Shown here: in pieces, positions 45,715 through 54,901 of the stretch
How positions within the stretch are numbered: position 1 is the stretch's first letter
Layout: each line of letters opens with the position of its first letter
Assembly (NCBI RefSeq): GCF_030454045.1
Contig: NZ_JAKDJE010000002.1
Span: 1-64,000, forward strand
Length of the DNA stretch: 64,000 nucleotides
DNA from: Psychrobacter sp.
GTDB taxonomy: Bacteria; Pseudomonadota; Gammaproteobacteria; Pseudomonadales; Moraxellaceae
Direction of reading: 5' to 3'
The notes under the pieces: model-generated
The model's database searches: none
Told to the model about the DNA's origin: nothing
The model's input: only the letters and a program-made list of their open reading frames with translations
Translations under genes and position numbers: made by a program

Positions 45715-46626
45715 ATGCAAAGCCTGATTACCCTTGTTCTTGTTCTTATGCCGATGTTCATTGGCTTTGCCATCCCCTCGAATCCCAAAATGACCAAGCT
45801 TGCGGATAAAGGCTTGTCGTACTTGGTGTTTATTATCTTGGCGCTCATCGGTATAGAGCTATCACAGGTAGAAGGGCTGGGCAGTCAAATAGGTGAGATT
45901 GCCCTGTATGTCATTATATTGTCGATATTGACCATAGGTACGGGGCTATTTAGCCTAATGCTCTTTGATCATCTAAAACCTTGGCAAGCTAAAAAACCAG
46001 TAGCCAAATCTAAAGAGCATCGGGTCAGTATTAGAGGCAGCTTGGCACAAGTGATTTGTGTCGTGATTGGCATGGTGATTGGTTATTTTTTACCGGCAGG
46101 TTATATGCCGCCTGAAAACACCATGACCGTCATGCTGATGATATTGATCTTATTGGTCGGTATCGGTCTCAAAGGCTCAGGCATCACCCTAAAAGAAGTC
46201 TTGCTCAATAAGCGCGGGGTGGAGATGAGTATTATCTTTACCCTTTCGATATTGGTAGGCGGGCTTGTCTTTGCGCTGATGTTTAGCGATGTATCGTGGA
46301 CCAAAGGCTTGGCGCTGGCGTCTGGATTTGGCTGGTACTCGCTATCGGCCATCGTCATGACCGATGCTTATGGGGCGATTTGGGGCAGCGTGGCGCTGTT
46401 TAATGACTTGATACGGGAGTTCTTTGCGCTGCTATTCATTCCTGTATTTATGCGCAAATATCCTTCGGCTGCTGTCGGGCTTGGCGGTGCGACCAGTTTG
46501 GATTTTACCTTGCCTATCATTCAACAGTCAGGTGGACTAAAAGTTGTGCCATTGGCAATCAGTTTTGGCTTTTTGATTAACATTGTCTCGCCAGTGCTGA
46601 TGGTGTTCTTTTCGGCGTTGGGGTGA
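45715..46626 (+). CDS. lysO: LysO family lysine exporter (DUF340)
   Basis: 303 residues with about eight or nine TM segments. It matches the LysO (YbjE) family, which exports lysine and its toxic analogues in E. coli: QSLITLVLVLMPMFIGFAIP near the start, GLSYLVFIILALIGIELSQ, and a central region ending in FGWYSLSAIVMTDAYGAIWGSVALFNDLIREFFALLFIPVF. The Asp/Glu residues within the membrane segments fit proton-coupled export. No lysine riboswitch was recognised upstream; the intergenic region is only ~180 bp and divergent with the fusion gene. A -10-like TATGATACAAT lies near 45668. Confidence 0.88.
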   Translation: MQSLITLVLVLMPMFIGFAIPSNPKMTKLADKGLSYLVFIILALIGIELSQVEGLGSQIGEIALYVIILSILTIGTGLFSLMLFDHLKPWQAKKPVAKSKEHRVSIRGSLAQVICVVIGMVIGYFLPAGYMPPENTMTVMLMILILLVGIGLKGSGITLKEVLLNKRGVEMSIIFTLSILVGGLVFALMFSDVSWTKGLALASGFGWYSLSAIVMTDAYGAIWGSVALFNDLIREFFALLFIPVFMRKYPSAAVGLGGATSLDFTLPIIQQSGGLKVVPLAISFGFLINIVSPVLMVFFSALG

Positions 46627-46742
46627 GTATAGATTTAATAGTCGCTAATTCAGCTGATAGCTAAGACCGATAGCAAATTTACTTAAAACTCAACGTATTA
46701 ATCTGTACATAAATCGTTTATCGAGATATAAAACAAGTTGCT

Positions 46743-47336
46743 TTAAGGCTCTTGAGCTAACCCATAAACTCGGCGGTTCATAGACCTACCCTCTTCGATA
46801 TCAGAAGAGGCTATGGGCCGCTGAGCACCATAACTGGCGGTACTTAGACGATTAGGATCAATTTGATGCTGCATTATCAGATAGTTTTTGACGATAATTG
46901 CTCTATTTCTTGTTAGAGAATTTGATCGCAATTTTTTATCTACTTCATCTGCTGAAGCGTGCCCCTCAATACGCATAGTTGCTGTGTCGTACTCTTGCAA
47001 TTTTTTTGCTACTTTATCAAGCTCAAGCTGGTACTCTTTTGATAACTCACTACTACCCTTGGCAAAAAAGGCTCGGTATTCCATTTTTAGACCGACACCA
47101 ATAAGAGTAAATGGACAGCCTCTTCGATCTACTACTGTATGAAGTGGCGTTTGTGGACACTCATCTATATCATCAAGGATGTCATCGCCATCTGAATCAG
47201 GAATATCCGGTATCAAAGTAACGATATTATCAATCTGAGGTATATCGCTAGGTGGCGCAGTTGAAGTGGTTTGACAGCCAGCTAACGCTATAGATGTTGC
47301 TAGCAGCAATAAATTTCTGTAGTTTCTAGTTGTCAT
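46743..47336 (-). CDS. OmpA-like lipoprotein (paralogue A)
   Basis: 197-residue predicted lipoprotein (lipobox LAGC, Cys21) with a thrombospondin type 3-like Asp-rich segment (DSDGDDILDDIDECPQTP) and a C-terminal OmpA/MotB-type domain (~85-190) containing MRIEGHAS, NSLTRNRAIIVKNYL and YGAQRPIASSDIEEGRSMNRRVYG. The usual GHTD site reads GHASADEVD. It is one of three tandem related genes. Outer-membrane anchoring with peptidoglycan contact is inferred. ~78 bp separates it from the next gene. Confidence 0.85.
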   Translation of the reverse strand: MTTRNYRNLLLLATSIALAGCQTTSTAPPSDIPQIDNIVTLIPDIPDSDGDDILDDIDECPQTPLHTVVDRRGCPFTLIGVGLKMEYRAFFAKGSSELSKEYQLELDKVAKKLQEYDTATMRIEGHASADEVDKKLRSNSLTRNRAIIVKNYLIMQHQIDPNRLSTASYGAQRPIASSDIEEGRSMNRRVYGLAQEP

Positions 47337-47413
47337 TATTATTCTCTTTTCGTCCAGAATGACTTACAGCTTTATTTATCATCATTTTCAATCTTTTTGA
47401 AACGTTCAATATA

Positions 47414-48018
47414 TTACTCAACATTGCTAATAAGCGCATAAATACGCTGATTGAGCCAACTGTTTTCAGCATCATTAGGCGCAATTGGACGTTCTGATCC
47501 ATAGTAAACGGTCTTAATACGATCAGGACCGATGTTATATTTCGTGGTCATATAATTTTTAATCCCTTCCACACGGTATCTTGATAATGTTTGATTGGCG
47601 TTAGTTTCTTCACGTTTGGATATATGCCCTTCAACACGCATGACAGCGTCCAAATGATCTTGCATTTTCTTGCCTGCGTTATCTAGCTGTTCATAATACT
47701 CACTTTTTATCTCACTGCTATTTTCATCATAATAGGCTCTAGCTTCCATCATAAATTCGTTTTCAGCAAAAGTAAGGAGTGCGGACAGCCTCTTTCATCT
47801 ATTACCACGTTATACGGAGTGCCTGGGCATTGATCCAATTCGTCCGGAACACCATCACCGTCTAAATCACGAGTCTTTGCTTGCATCTTCTTGATATTTT
47901 CATATTGAGATGTATTTTTGAGTGGCGCAGCCGTAGATGTACTCTGACTCTGACAACCAAAAAGACTAAAACCACTTAAAATAACTAAAGCTAATGGCAA
48001 TACTTTATAAGTTTTCAT
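47414..48018 (-). pseudogene. Frameshifted OmpA-like lipoprotein (paralogue B)
   Basis: Two fragments in different frames together match paralogue A. The N-terminal piece (47749-48018, ATG with AGGA upstream) has lipobox LFGC, the Asp-rich DLDGDGVPDELDQCPGTP and DERGCP, then stops. The C-terminal piece (47414-47752) carries MMEARAYYDEN through YYGSERPIAPNDAENSWLNQRIYAL, the OmpA-like domain. Adding one base in the run of four A at 47768-47771 (plus strand) would join the frames. The stop and the second start overlap as ATGA, so separate translation of the second piece is possible, though it would lack a signal peptide. A sequencing error cannot be excluded. Confidence 0.7.
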
Positions 48019-48028
48019 ACATATCCTA

Positions 48029-48721
48029 TTATGACTCAAACCGCTCACAGTACTTAGCGTACTCACCATATATTTCTATATAATAGTCATATTCAAGATT
48101 CGTTAAGTCCTGTACTGAACTGCTGGCCTTTAAGGTTACTCGGCTTTGTTTTGACTCAATACTTTCATTATTAAGCGCTTTAAAGTTTCGATCTATATTT
48201 TCTGTATTTTCAACAAAAATATTATTTGAGCAATCATAAGTACGCATACGCTTAGCATCAATTCCATGCTGCGATGCTAAAGTATTCTTGACGATAAGCG
48301 CCCGATTGCGCGCTAAAGAGTCTTGATTAATTTCATTTGCTGCTACATGACCAAAAATAAAAACATTAGCTTTTGGATACTCATTGAGACTTTTTACCAT
48401 AGTTATATAATCTTCATTATAAATAGCAGGTAATTGACTGCTCATTGGCGGGAAAAAGCCGTTAAATTCCATTTCAAGCCCACTGGTATAGACCTCTATA
48501 AGACAGCCTCTAGCATCCACTACTGTATGCAGTGGTGTTTCAGGGCACTCATCTATAACATCAAGAACGCCATCGCCATCTGAATCAATCTCTGCTTTCA
48601 TCGTTCTGATATTTTCATATTGAGGTATATCGCTAGGTGGCGCACTGGTTGTGGTTTGGCAGCCTATTAACAATAAAGTGCTTATAGCAACCGTCACTAT
48701 ATTCAATGATTTAATATTCAT
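48029..48721 (-). CDS. OmpA-like lipoprotein with divergent C-terminus (paralogue C)
   Basis: 230 residues. Lipobox LIGC (Cys21), a short Thr/Ser/Pro linker, DSDGDGVLDVIDECPETP, and HTVVDARGC as in the other two members. The OmpA-like part is recognisable through FIFGHVAANEIN and ARNRALIVKNTL but then diverges: the NRRV segment appears only as QSRVTLK, after an insertion of about 20 residues. The tail after it is unlike its neighbours. Peptidoglycan binding is therefore less certain than in paralogue A. It is first in the tandem run, only ~11 bp before paralogue B. Confidence 0.82.
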   Translation of the reverse strand: MNIKSLNIVTVAISTLLLIGCQTTTSAPPSDIPQYENIRTMKAEIDSDGDGVLDVIDECPETPLHTVVDARGCLIEVYTSGLEMEFNGFFPPMSSQLPAIYNEDYITMVKSLNEYPKANVFIFGHVAANEINQDSLARNRALIVKNTLASQHGIDAKRMRTYDCSNNIFVENTENIDRNFKALNNESIESKQSRVTLKASSSVQDLTNLEYDYYIEIYGEYAKYCERFES

Positions 48722-48748
48722 AAGCTACTCATCCTTAAGCTATTGTCC

Positions 48749-50008
48749 CTAAACCCCACTCGCCTGCCTAGCAAGCAGATGCATTAAAGGTTTAATCTTG
48801 CCCACACGATACATGCCTTCGCTACGCAGTTGCTGAACTGGACGAGTTTGTGCAAGCTCGCCTGCAAATAACCAATTCAGCGCGGAAAAGCTATGCATCA
48901 TTATGCTATTATGCGGACGACGCAAGCGCTCATAAGTGCGTAATGTTTGCGCGCTACCCCACAAGCTGTTACCGCTGCGCTGATAGTCGTATTCTAATTG
49001 CGCAAATAGTTCTTTTACATCGAGCATACCGAGGTTCAACCCTTGGCCTGCCAGTGGATGAACGCCATGCGCGGCATCGCCTATGAGTACTAAGTTATCA
49101 GCGACGTAGCTTTTTGCTTGCTGTGCTGTTAAAGGAAAACTGGCGATGGATTCGATCTGATGGATAGCGCCCAGCTCGTAATGACTTGCCGCTGCGAGTT
49201 TATCTGCGATAAAGCGGTCGTCTTCCTCTATCAATGCCAATGCCTGATTGCGCGGCAAGGTCCATACGATAGATTGCCAATGTTGTGGATTTACCTTATC
49301 GTCATCAGTAATATCCGCTAGCGGCAAGAGCGCTAGCGTGCCCGTTGGCAACATGGCTTGGCGAGCAGTCGCTTGATGGGGCTTTTCGGTCTGAATCGCA
49401 CAGCAAATCGCGGTTTGCTGATAGTCCAAAGTATCAAGCTCAATACCTGCTTGACGACGCACAAACGAGCCGCGACCATCAGCACCAACCAACAGACGCG
49501 CATCAATCGCTGTCCCATCATCCAAGGTCACACGGTAGCCTTGCTGTGCACCTAGCCAGTCCATATTGACTACTTTGTGTCCAGCGATAACCGTCAGATA
49601 CTCGCTGACATCCGCTTCATGCAGACGCTGCCACAAGGCATACTCAATAACGGCTGGCTCCACCATACTACCGAGTATCTCAGGCGCAGCGCTTTGGTCA
49701 TGACTGTCACCAAATAATAGCTCGCCCATGCCATTCAACTGCCAAACCTGCATTTGCGAGTAATCCGCCTTTCGTCTTGATAGCGCTATCTTTTGCCAAG
49801 CGCCTACGTCTTTTAACAGCGCAATGCTGGCGAGGCTCAGCGCATAAACACGGGCATCTCGCTTGCCAAGCATTTGTTGCCACGCTGACTCGTCACGCGC
49901 AGGACGGGCATCAACCAATGTCACTGGCATTTTATTTTGTGCCAGCTTTAGCGCGAGCGTCACCCCAACGATACCGCCACCGATAATCAGCGTATGATTG
50001 TCTTTCAT
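48749..50008 (-). CDS. UbiH/UbiF/VisC-family FAD-dependent hydroxylase (1)
   Basis: 419-residue flavoprotein monooxygenase of the ubiquinone-synthesis type. It has the FAD-binding GGGIVGVTLALKLA near the N-terminus, the internal LLVGADGRGSFVRRQAGI, and the C-terminal IGDAAHGVHPLAGQGLNLGM. Compared with its neighbour, the VYALSLASIALLKDVGAW segment recalls UbiI/UbiF. Which ring position it hydroxylates cannot be told. It lies ~110 bp downstream of ubiH on the same strand. Confidence 0.9.
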   Translation of the reverse strand: MKDNHTLIIGGGIVGVTLALKLAQNKMPVTLVDARPARDESAWQQMLGKRDARVYALSLASIALLKDVGAWQKIALSRRKADYSQMQVWQLNGMGELLFGDSHDQSAAPEILGSMVEPAVIEYALWQRLHEADVSEYLTVIAGHKVVNMDWLGAQQGYRVTLDDGTAIDARLLVGADGRGSFVRRQAGIELDTLDYQQTAICCAIQTEKPHQATARQAMLPTGTLALLPLADITDDDKVNPQHWQSIVWTLPRNQALALIEEDDRFIADKLAAASHYELGAIHQIESIASFPLTAQQAKSYVADNLVLIGDAAHGVHPLAGQGLNLGMLDVKELFAQLEYDYQRSGNSLWGSAQTLRTYERLRRPHNSIMMHSFSALNWLFAGELAQTRPVQQLRSEGMYRVGKIKPLMHLLARQASGV

Positions 50009-50116
50009 GAATTATCCTTTCTGGAGCATTGCCTGTCCATCATCCTATAAATGATGCACGGACGACGCCCCTCTTATTTATTGTATATTTTGAAAAAAAC
50101 GTATTTTTATGCGCTT

Positions 50117-51427
50117 CTATGACTTTAGACCCATTGCATAGGTCGCAACCAATGGCTTAATGTTTGGCAATTTATCAAAGGCCAGTAATGCCATATTTCG
50201 TGCCAGCTTAATGGCGGGATTAGGATGCGTGAAGCCATGTACCACGGCATCACAGAATCGAATCACCCGCTTTTGATCCGTTTGACGCGCTTTCTCATAG
50301 CGCTTTAGTAATTGTGCATTACCGATGTCTTCGCCTTTGAGCACTTGTGCGCTCATCATCTGCGCCAACACATGCGCATCTCGCATACACAGATTGAACC
50401 CTTGACCCGCAACAGGATGCAGGGTGTGAGCGGCATTACCCATGATAACGCAGCGACCCTCGACCTGCTTGTCTGCCAGCACGCGAGACAAGGGATACGC
50501 GCCGCGGCGACCAGCAGCAACGAATTTGCCAGCGCGTTGTCCAAACGCTTGCTGTAGCGTCTGCAAGAAATGCGCGTCGTCTTCTAGATATTTGGTTTCT
50601 TCACCTGTTGGACAGACCCAAACCACAGAGCGTCTATAGCCTTGTTGATAGGTGTCATTGCCATCACCTTCTGGGTCCGTCAGCGGTAGCACCGCCAGTG
50701 GCCCTGCTGGGCTAAAACGCTCAATCGCTACATGCTCATGCGGTCTATCGGTCTCTACCACACCAACAATAGCCGTTTGCTGATAGTCATAGGTTGTGGT
50801 GCCGATATCTAACAATTGACGTACCGTAGAGTCACGTCCATCACAGGCAACCAATACGCTGGCTTGCAGCTGTTGCTCGTTTTCTGCTTCGCCATCATTG
50901 CTAAAACTCAGCGTCACGCCATCCACTTGTTGGGCAACGGTATTAACGCTGGCATTATCAATCAAGGTAATAAGTGGCGACTGCTGTGCGGCTAATAAGA
51001 GCTTACGCCCTAGCCACGCGTTTTCAATGACTTGTCCAAAGGATTCTACTTTCTCTTCGGTTTTATTGAGCTGTGCGCGCCCAAAGCTGCCTTGCTCGCT
51101 AATCTGCACGCTATCAATTCGGCACGCATGGCTTTGTAGCTCGTCCCATAGACCAATCTCTTGATAGATCTGTACTGTGCGCCGCGATAATGCCGTATTA
51201 CGACTGTCTAGGTAATGACGGCGCGTACGGTCATCGGACGGACTAATAGTGGGATAACGGTTTTTTTCTAATAACGTGCTCGCAATACCGTGATACGCCA
51301 GCAATAACGCAAAAGACAAACCGACATGACCGCCGCCAACGATAAGCACCTGTTGGTCGGTGATGGCCTTTTTATTATCAGATCTATGCTTAGTATTGAA
51401 TGAATGTGAATCAGTCTCTGGCATCAT
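50117..51427 (-). CDS. ubiH: 2-octaprenyl-6-methoxyphenol hydroxylase UbiH
   Basis: 436-residue FAD hydroxylase of ubiquinone synthesis. FAD motif GGGHVGLSFALLLA at ~31-44, CDGRDSTVRQLL in the middle, and GNAAHTLHPVAGQGFNLCMRD near the C-terminus, where the Gly-Asn-Ala-Ala form matches E. coli UbiH better than the Gly-Asp-Ala-Ala of UbiI/UbiF. The first ~28 residues are extra and polar. The pair of adjacent hydroxylase genes is common in gammaproteobacteria. Confidence 0.9.
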   Translation of the reverse strand: MMPETDSHSFNTKHRSDNKKAITDQQVLIVGGGHVGLSFALLLAYHGIASTLLEKNRYPTISPSDDRTRRHYLDSRNTALSRRTVQIYQEIGLWDELQSHACRIDSVQISEQGSFGRAQLNKTEEKVESFGQVIENAWLGRKLLLAAQQSPLITLIDNASVNTVAQQVDGVTLSFSNDGEAENEQQLQASVLVACDGRDSTVRQLLDIGTTTYDYQQTAIVGVVETDRPHEHVAIERFSPAGPLAVLPLTDPEGDGNDTYQQGYRRSVVWVCPTGEETKYLEDDAHFLQTLQQAFGQRAGKFVAAGRRGAYPLSRVLADKQVEGRCVIMGNAAHTLHPVAGQGFNLCMRDAHVLAQMMSAQVLKGEDIGNAQLLKRYEKARQTDQKRVIRFCDAVVHGFTHPNPAIKLARNMALLAFDKLPNIKPLVATYAMGLKS

Positions 51428-52020
51428 TATCGTTCCTATTATAATTTTTGGGTATAGAGATCTTTAGTGATTGATAGCCGTTTTATTGGATAGCCTTTAT
51501 CTGATAAAGGCTGCTTTTTGCTCAATCGTAAAGCGCTGTAATATCGCTCATAGATTACCACAAATTGCCTATCCTGCTGTGCTCTTAACCGTAGACAAAT
51601 CGTTTGTTTACGCTCAGCGCAACGAATATGGACATCCATACTACTAAAAAGATCTAAGTGATCAGCGCCTTCATAAGAGTGTGTCGTTTTACTAACGATA
51701 GCGTTGAGATAATAAGTGCTGCGGCATAAGACTTGCTTGGTTTAACTTGATAGCCGTCTATGCGCAGATTGCAATCGATATACAAAAACGACGCTATCCG
51801 CTCAATGTATCGCTTGAATTTTAAAAATTCTCTACCATAATGAAGGCAAGACTTTTATTTATTATCTTCCACAAGACCAACAATAATATTACCGTCATTT
51901 TTAGTATCTACTATAACTACTCGACACCTATATAACGCCATTAACCACTTTATCTCTGAAACCTATGACGCCACCAAAAACCAAATCACAGCGTCGGGCA
52001 CACAATACAAGGATAATCGC
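51428..52020. other. Intergenic region, 593 bp, divergent ubiH/phoH
   Basis: A minus-strand 66-codon frame at 51439-51639 has no ribosome binding site and is not called. A candidate phoH promoter lies at 51814-51841. No repeats or RNA genes were recognised. Confidence 0.45.
51814..51841 (+). promoter_or_regulatory. Candidate promoter upstream of phoH
   Basis: TTGAAT (51814-51819) and CATAAT (51836-51841) separated by 16 nt, about 180 bp before the phoH start. Read by eye only. Confidence 0.3.
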
Positions 52021-53121
52021 TTGACTGATACCATGAGCCGCCGTATAAAATTTGAATCTCTAACGCCAGCACAGCTCAAAACCGTGCTTGGTGAATACAA
52101 TAACCACATGAAATATATCCAAGAACGCCTCGACATCAAAATCATGCAGCGCCAAGGTGATTTTTGCTTGAGTGGCGATGTGACCGCCGTCGAGCGCGGT
52201 GAGCGTATCATCTACAAGATGGTCGATGAAGCCCAAAACACCAAAGATATCAGTGCAGAAGAGCTGCATCTGATTATCCAATCTAGCATCTCGCGTGATG
52301 AGGATATGGACGACGAGGAGCAAGAGGATGACATCGAGGAAGATGATAATGTAGATGAGGCAAATGAGTTTACGCCCGTCAGTTTGCGTACGCGTAAAGG
52401 CCGTATTATCCCGCGCGGTGGCAATCAGCAGCGCTACGTAAAAAACGTCTTAAGCTCTGATGTGTCATTTGGTATTGGCCCTGCTGGTACTGGTAAAACC
52501 TATCTGGCGGTTGCCTGTGCGGTCGATATGCTTGAGCGTAACGAGATTGAGCGTATCCTACTCGTACGTCCAGCGGTAGAAGCTGGCGAAAAGCTGGGGT
52601 TCTTACCTGGTGATTTGACGCAAAAGATTGACCCTTACTTACGTCCATTGTATGACGCGCTGTATGAGATGATCGGGTTTGAAAAAGTCGGTAAAATGAT
52701 CGAGCGTCAGATTATCGAAATCGCCCCACTTGCTTATATGCGTGGTCGTACGCTCAATAACTCCTTTGTTATTTTGGACGAAGCGCAAAACACCACGCCT
52801 GAACAGATGAAGATGTTTTTGACACGTTTAGGCTTTGGCTCACGGGCTGTGATTACAGGTGACATTACTCAGGTTGATTTGCCACGCGGTCACAAATCAG
52901 GTCTCGCGCAGGCGATGGATATCTTAAAAAACATTGAAGAGATCCACATCACCAAGTTTGACTCAAAGGATGTAGTACGACATCAGTTGGTACAACAAAT
53001 CGTTGAAGCTTATGACGTATATGACGAAGAGCAACTGGCACTACAAGAAAAACGTAAGTTTGAACGCATAAAAGAGCAAGAGCGCAAGCAAGCCATCACG
53101 GACGCCGCCGCCAAGCTATAA
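52021..53121 (+). CDS. phoH: PhoH-family ATPase
   Basis: 366-residue PhoH-like (YbeZ-type) P-loop ATPase implicated in RNA metabolism. The Walker A GPAGTGKT is in the central domain (residues ~155-162), with VRPAVEAGEKLGFLPGD, the Walker B-type VILDEAQNTTPEQMKMFLTRLG and TGDITQVDLPRG. An acidic stretch (DEDMDDEEQEDDIEED) precedes the ATPase domain. The start is probably the TTG at 52021 (AAGGA seven nt before); an ATG at 52033 lacks a well-spaced site. ybeY follows, the usual ybeZ-ybeY order of rRNA maturation. Confidence 0.93.
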   Translation: MTDTMSRRIKFESLTPAQLKTVLGEYNNHMKYIQERLDIKIMQRQGDFCLSGDVTAVERGERIIYKMVDEAQNTKDISAEELHLIIQSSISRDEDMDDEEQEDDIEEDDNVDEANEFTPVSLRTRKGRIIPRGGNQQRYVKNVLSSDVSFGIGPAGTGKTYLAVACAVDMLERNEIERILLVRPAVEAGEKLGFLPGDLTQKIDPYLRPLYDALYEMIGFEKVGKMIERQIIEIAPLAYMRGRTLNNSFVILDEAQNTTPEQMKMFLTRLGFGSRAVITGDITQVDLPRGHKSGLAQAMDILKNIEEIHITKFDSKDVVRHQLVQQIVEAYDVYDEEQLALQEKRKFERIKEQERKQAITDAAAKL

Positions 53122-53144
53122 TGACGTTCGCTATACGCTAGATT

Positions 53145-53181
53145 TAAAAAACCGGATTACTAAAGGTAGTCCGGTTTTTTC
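53145..53181 (+). terminator. Terminator between phoH and ybeY
   Basis: Stem ACCGGA-TAC/GTA-TCCGGT with one unpaired T/G, flanked by A6 and T6. Its presence between phoH and ybeY implies that ybeY can have its own promoter or depends on readthrough. Confidence 0.85.
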
Positions 53182-53283
53182 TTGGCAGAGATAGCGTATA
53201 TTTAATATTATTTGGGTTAAGCATGGCCTAGAGTTAGTGTGTTTGACTAGGCACACCCATCTATAATGAGACAGGACAATAAT

Positions 53284-53889
53284 ATGAACCAGTTTGACAA
53301 TGATAATGGCCATCAAGATGAAAAAAACCACACTCAGGATGAGAGCTTGGTAGCGCTTGATATCAATGCAGCCGATAGTATCAGTGACGAAGTATTGGAT
53401 AAATTTTATGATCGTGAGCAGCTACTATCTATCATGATGGCGACTTTGGATGATATGGATGGGCGCATCAACGACGGTCTGACGCTGCCCTACTTTGCCG
53501 ATATTGATTCTGAGCTGTGGCAAGATAAACCTAAAACCTTGGATATATACATTACAGATGAAATCGAAGGCCAAGCCCTCAATTTAGAGGCACGCGGTAA
53601 GGACTACGCGACCAATATTTTGTCTTATCCAAGTGAGTTGCCTGCCGCCGTCATTGAACTTATGCCAACGCTACCGCTCGGTGAGCTGATTGTCTGTCAT
53701 GACGTGATGGTGCGGGAGGCTCGGGAGCAAGACAAAACCGTGGTGCAGCATATTAGCCATTTGCTGATACATGGCATACTGCACCTACTGGGTTTTGATC
53801 ATGAACTCGGAGACGCCGAGCAAGAAGAAATGGAGCGATTTGAGATTGAGATTTTGGCAGGCCTAAATCTACCAAATCCCTATCTTTAA
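53284..53889 (+). CDS. ybeY: Endoribonuclease YbeY
   Basis: Metal-dependent RNase for 16S rRNA 3'-end maturation and ribosome quality control. The zinc motif HGILHLLGFDH is near the C-terminus. The ATG at 53284 is chosen because AGGA lies seven nt upstream; an in-frame ATG at 53266 precedes that site. The 202 residues exceed the usual ~155 because of an acidic, polar N-terminal extension of ~50 residues (DNDNGHQDEKNHTQDES). It sits downstream of phoH. Confidence 0.93.
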   Translation: MNQFDNDNGHQDEKNHTQDESLVALDINAADSISDEVLDKFYDREQLLSIMMATLDDMDGRINDGLTLPYFADIDSELWQDKPKTLDIYITDEIEGQALNLEARGKDYATNILSYPSELPAAVIELMPTLPLGELIVCHDVMVREAREQDKTVVQHISHLLIHGILHLLGFDHELGDAEQEEMERFEIEILAGLNLPNPYL

Positions 53890-53900
53890 TTCAGTCTTAA

Positions 53901-54776
53901 TCAATCTTTAGTGGTCGGCAGCTTTTGTGCTTGACCCATTTGATTGATCATTTGATCCAAACCTTTGACATGGACACTGCGCTGCGGGAATGGAATCTCA
54001 ATATTCTCATCATCCAACGCGTGTTTGAACTGCTCAAGTAACTGGCACTGCATGGTCCACCAATCAGCGTTGGTCGTCCATACGTTCAATGTCAAATCAA
54101 CTGAATTGTCGCCAAGATTGGTCACTCGTACAATAGGCTCAGGATCAGTAAAAGACAACGGGTTATTTCTGGCCAGACTCAGCATCAGATCTTTGGCCGT
54201 TTTGATATCTGCATCATAGCCAATGCCCACGGTGATATCGACGCGGCGATTGGGTAGTGCTGTATAGTTGACCACTGCTGAGGTTGTGATGTCGCTGTTA
54301 GGAATAATGATGTCATGATTGTTAATGGTCGTTAGATGCGTGTTGACCAAGGTAATCTCTGTCACTGTACCCGTATAGCTGCTGATCTGCACATAATCAC
54401 CGCGTACAAATGGGCGAAAAGTCACGATCATAATGCCAGCGGCAAAATTTGATAATTGATCCTTTAAAGACAAACCAACCGCAACGGCAGCACCGCCCAA
54501 GATAGCAACGACCGAGGTGGTCTGTACGCCCACTTTGCTAAGTGCGGCTAAGACTACGACAACCAATAGCACGCCATACAACAGACGGCTTAAAAAGCCC
54601 GTCACGGTCTCATCTAAATGACTACGTGCCATGAGACGGCCAGAGAAAACGACGGCTTTTTTGGCAAGCCAGCGCCCAACGATAAATATAATTATTGCCA
54701 AAGCCACCTTGATGACTATCTCTAATGCATTGCTGGTGAGCGTTGCAACATCTACTGTAAAACCTAAAAATTCCAT
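53901..54776 (-). CDS. Small-conductance mechanosensitive channel, MscS family
   Basis: 291 residues, the size of E. coli MscS. Three N-terminal TM segments: ~13-37, 57-80 and 86-115. The third carries GGAAVAVGLSLKDQLSNFAAGIMI, the pore-lining helix. The beta domain (RGDYVQISSYTGTVTEITLVNTHLTTINNHDIIIPNS) and the C-terminal cytoplasmic alpha/beta domain follow. It protects against osmotic downshock. It is convergent with ybeY, only ~11 bp apart. Confidence 0.93.
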   Translation of the reverse strand: MEFLGFTVDVATLTSNALEIVIKVALAIIIFIVGRWLAKKAVVFSGRLMARSHLDETVTGFLSRLLYGVLLVVVVLAALSKVGVQTTSVVAILGGAAVAVGLSLKDQLSNFAAGIMIVTFRPFVRGDYVQISSYTGTVTEITLVNTHLTTINNHDIIIPNSDITTSAVVNYTALPNRRVDITVGIGYDADIKTAKDLMLSLARNNPLSFTDPEPIVRVTNLGDNSVDLTLNVWTTNADWWTMQCQLLEQFKHALDDENIEIPFPQRSVHVKGLDQMINQMGQAQKLPTTKD

Positions 54777-54901
54777 ACTGACTCTTTATTCTATAGCGGT
54801 TTGTGATAAGTTTGAATATCTGTTGATACTACGATCGTCAAATATTATGACGTATTCGTTATTATTCTATGTTTATTTATCGTGTTATCTGCGGTTTGAC
54901 C

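Noticed and set aside
47414..48018. Programmed ribosomal frameshift in the split OmpA-like gene
   Set aside because: The tract is only four identical bases, with no clear slippery heptamer or stimulator structure. A simple frameshift mutation or sequencing error is more likely.
51439..51639. 66-codon minus-strand frame just upstream of ubiH
   Set aside because: No Shine-Dalgarno before its ATG and no recognisable domain; it would occupy the ubiH promoter region.
52300..52370. Asp/Glu-rich coding stretch in phoH as a repeat or insertion
   Set aside because: It is an in-frame acidic linker in a conserved protein, not a nucleotide repeat or mobile element.
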